A stretch of DNA of 5,688 nucleotides, from contig URXH01000104.1 of assembly GCA_900551675.1 (NCBI GenBank), positions 1 to 5,688 of the forward strand, written 5' to 3'. Numbering within the stretch: the first letter of the stretch is position 1; the number at the start of each line of letters is the position of its first letter. Below the pieces are notes generated by a model. It saw nothing but the letters and a program-made list of their open reading frames with translations, did not search any database and had not been told where the DNA came from. The translations under genes were made by a program, and so were the position numbers. The stretch is from an uncultured bacterium. GTDB lineage: Bacteria; Cyanobacteriota; Vampirovibrionia; Gastranaerophilales; Gastranaerophilaceae. This document shows, one piece after another, positions 5,141 to 5,688 of this stretch.

Positions 5141-5187
5141 GTTACGTTTCTTTCTTTTTGCATCGCAACAAAAAGAAAGAAATGAAC
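5141..5187. repeat. Long perfect hairpin next to the ruvA stop (REP-like element)
   Basis: TTTCTTTCTTTTTG (5147-5160) is the exact complement of CAAAAAGAAAGAAA (5169-5182), a 14-bp stem with an eight-base loop. GTT (5141-5143) and AAC (5185-5187) can add three outer pairs past a short mismatch. A degenerate extra copy of the left arm lies at 5127-5140. It ends three bases before the ruvA stop codon. Neither strand has a T-run after the stem, so it is not a standard terminator. TTTCTTT/GGTTAC-type hairpins are, as I recall, dispersed extragenic repeats in several bacteria, so this may be one of many genomic copies. Confidence 0.55.
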
Positions 5188-5190
5188 AAA

Positions 5191-5688
5191 TTATAACGAT
5201 AGTATCTTTAACGCCTCTTTTAAAATCTCCTCTGCTGATGCCTTTTCCTTCAACAAAGCTACAGCCTTTGAAATTGCATCCTGTATTTCTTTACGCTCGT
5301 AGCCGAGTGATACCAGAACCATTTGAGCATCTTCAACCGACCTGTCATCAATTTTTGCAGGAGTAATTGATGTTATTTTTATAGGTTCTTTGGTTTGATA
5401 ATTCATTAATTTGTCTTTTAATTCAAGAATCAGTCTCTGGGCTGTCTTTGCACCTACTCCCGGTGCCTTAGCGATTGCTTTCGCATCATCACCGAGAACT
5501 GCAAACCTGAGATCATCCGTCGTCATCACGGATAAGATCGCAAGTGCTCCTTTCGGTCCGATTCCACTGACACCTAAAAGCAGCTTGTAGATTTTCAATT
5601 CATCTTTGGTCAGAAATCCAAAAAGCAGCATGGCATCTTCCCTGACATGCAGATAAGTATATACTTTTACCTCTTCCCCGACAGAAGG
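5191..5688 (-). CDS. ruvA: Holliday junction branch migration protein RuvA, N-terminal part outside window
   Basis: RuvA tetramers bind Holliday junctions and load the RuvB motor that drives branch migration during recombination and repair. The reading frame stays open to the right edge (165 residues seen, about 40 missing), so the ATG at 5631 is internal. The first visible residues (GEEVKVYTYLHVREDAMLLF) align with the end of the OB-fold domain I, whose REDA-LLFGF segment is typical. Domain II carries two helix-hairpin-helix motifs, GVSGIGPKGALAIL and APGVGAKTAQRLILEL, which contact DNA backbones. After a flexible linker (about 95-120 in window numbering) comes domain III (VEDAQMVLVSLGYERKEIQDAI), which binds RuvB. 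Its stop lies next to the 5141-5187 hairpin. Neither ruvB nor ruvC is in the window; genes upstream would be to the right of the edge. Confidence 0.96.
   Translation of the reverse strand, partial: PSVGEEVKVYTYLHVREDAMLLFGFLTKDELKIYKLLLGVSGIGPKGALAILSVMTTDDLRFAVLGDDAKAIAKAPGVGAKTAQRLILELKDKLMNYQTKEPIKITSITPAKIDDRSVEDAQMVLVSLGYERKEIQDAISKAVALLKEKASAEEILKEALKILSL

Noticed and set aside
5124..5366. An 80-codon + strand open frame overlapping ruvA
   Set aside because: Its first third is just the T-rich hairpin repeat translated, and the rest is antisense to well-conserved ruvA; there is no ribosome site.

Overview
The window is AT-rich bacterial chromosomal DNA carrying seven protein genes (two of them cut by the window edges) and no RNA gene, CRISPR array, phage gene or transposase that I can see. 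Three features suggest a gut-type lineage of Vampirovibrionia/Melainabacteria (Gastranaerophilales-like), the non-photosynthetic relatives of Cyanobacteria. They are the pilin leader and N-helix (FTLAEVLITLGIIGVVAA), the SigB/SigF-type sigma factor with a cyanobacterial-SigF-like region 2 (RGEIKHYLRDKA), and the low GC with AT-rich spacers. This placement rests on remembered family resemblance, not on a search, and I hold it at about 0.5.

Layout from left to right. (1) The 3' part of a type IV pilin/pseudopilin gene runs on the + strand (2-742). It converges, with a 9-bp gap, on pyrG (CTP synthase, - strand, 752-2347). (2) gatC (- strand, 2471-2752) lies upstream of pyrG in the same direction. 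A 123-bp spacer between them holds a probable pyrG promoter and an inverted repeat. (3) A divergent promoter region of about 0.1 kb separates gatC from a two-gene + strand unit: a SigF/SigB-type sigma factor (2878-3669) followed 16 bp later by a prepilin peptidase gene (3686-4681). (4) A small, unrecognised - strand gene (4710-4931) converges on the peptidase gene. (5) A gene-free stretch (4932-5190) holds a probable promoter, three near-identical ACTTAATAAA repeats, an 80-bp segment bounded by inverted repeats and a 14-bp perfect hairpin. (6) The C-terminal three quarters of ruvA lies on the - strand and runs off the right edge.

Most of the content is housekeeping: CTP synthesis, tRNA-dependent amidation and Holliday-junction processing. 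The functional theme is type IV pilus/pseudopilus biogenesis. The sigma factor is apparently co-transcribed with the peptidase that matures prepilins, and a prepilin substrate gene sits about 2 kb away. In Synechocystis, SigF is known to be needed for pilin expression and motility, so a self-contained 'sigma factor plus prepilin peptidase' unit is the most interesting hypothesis here.

Two structural observations stand out. Each of the two convergent gene pairs appears to end its + strand transcript at a hairpin-plus-T-run placed inside the 3' coding sequence of the opposing gene. The sigma gene's only upstream ATG lies at or before the predicted transcription start, which points to a TTG start. 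I see no clear evidence of a wholly new system; the 5031-5187 repeat/structure block is the least explained stretch.
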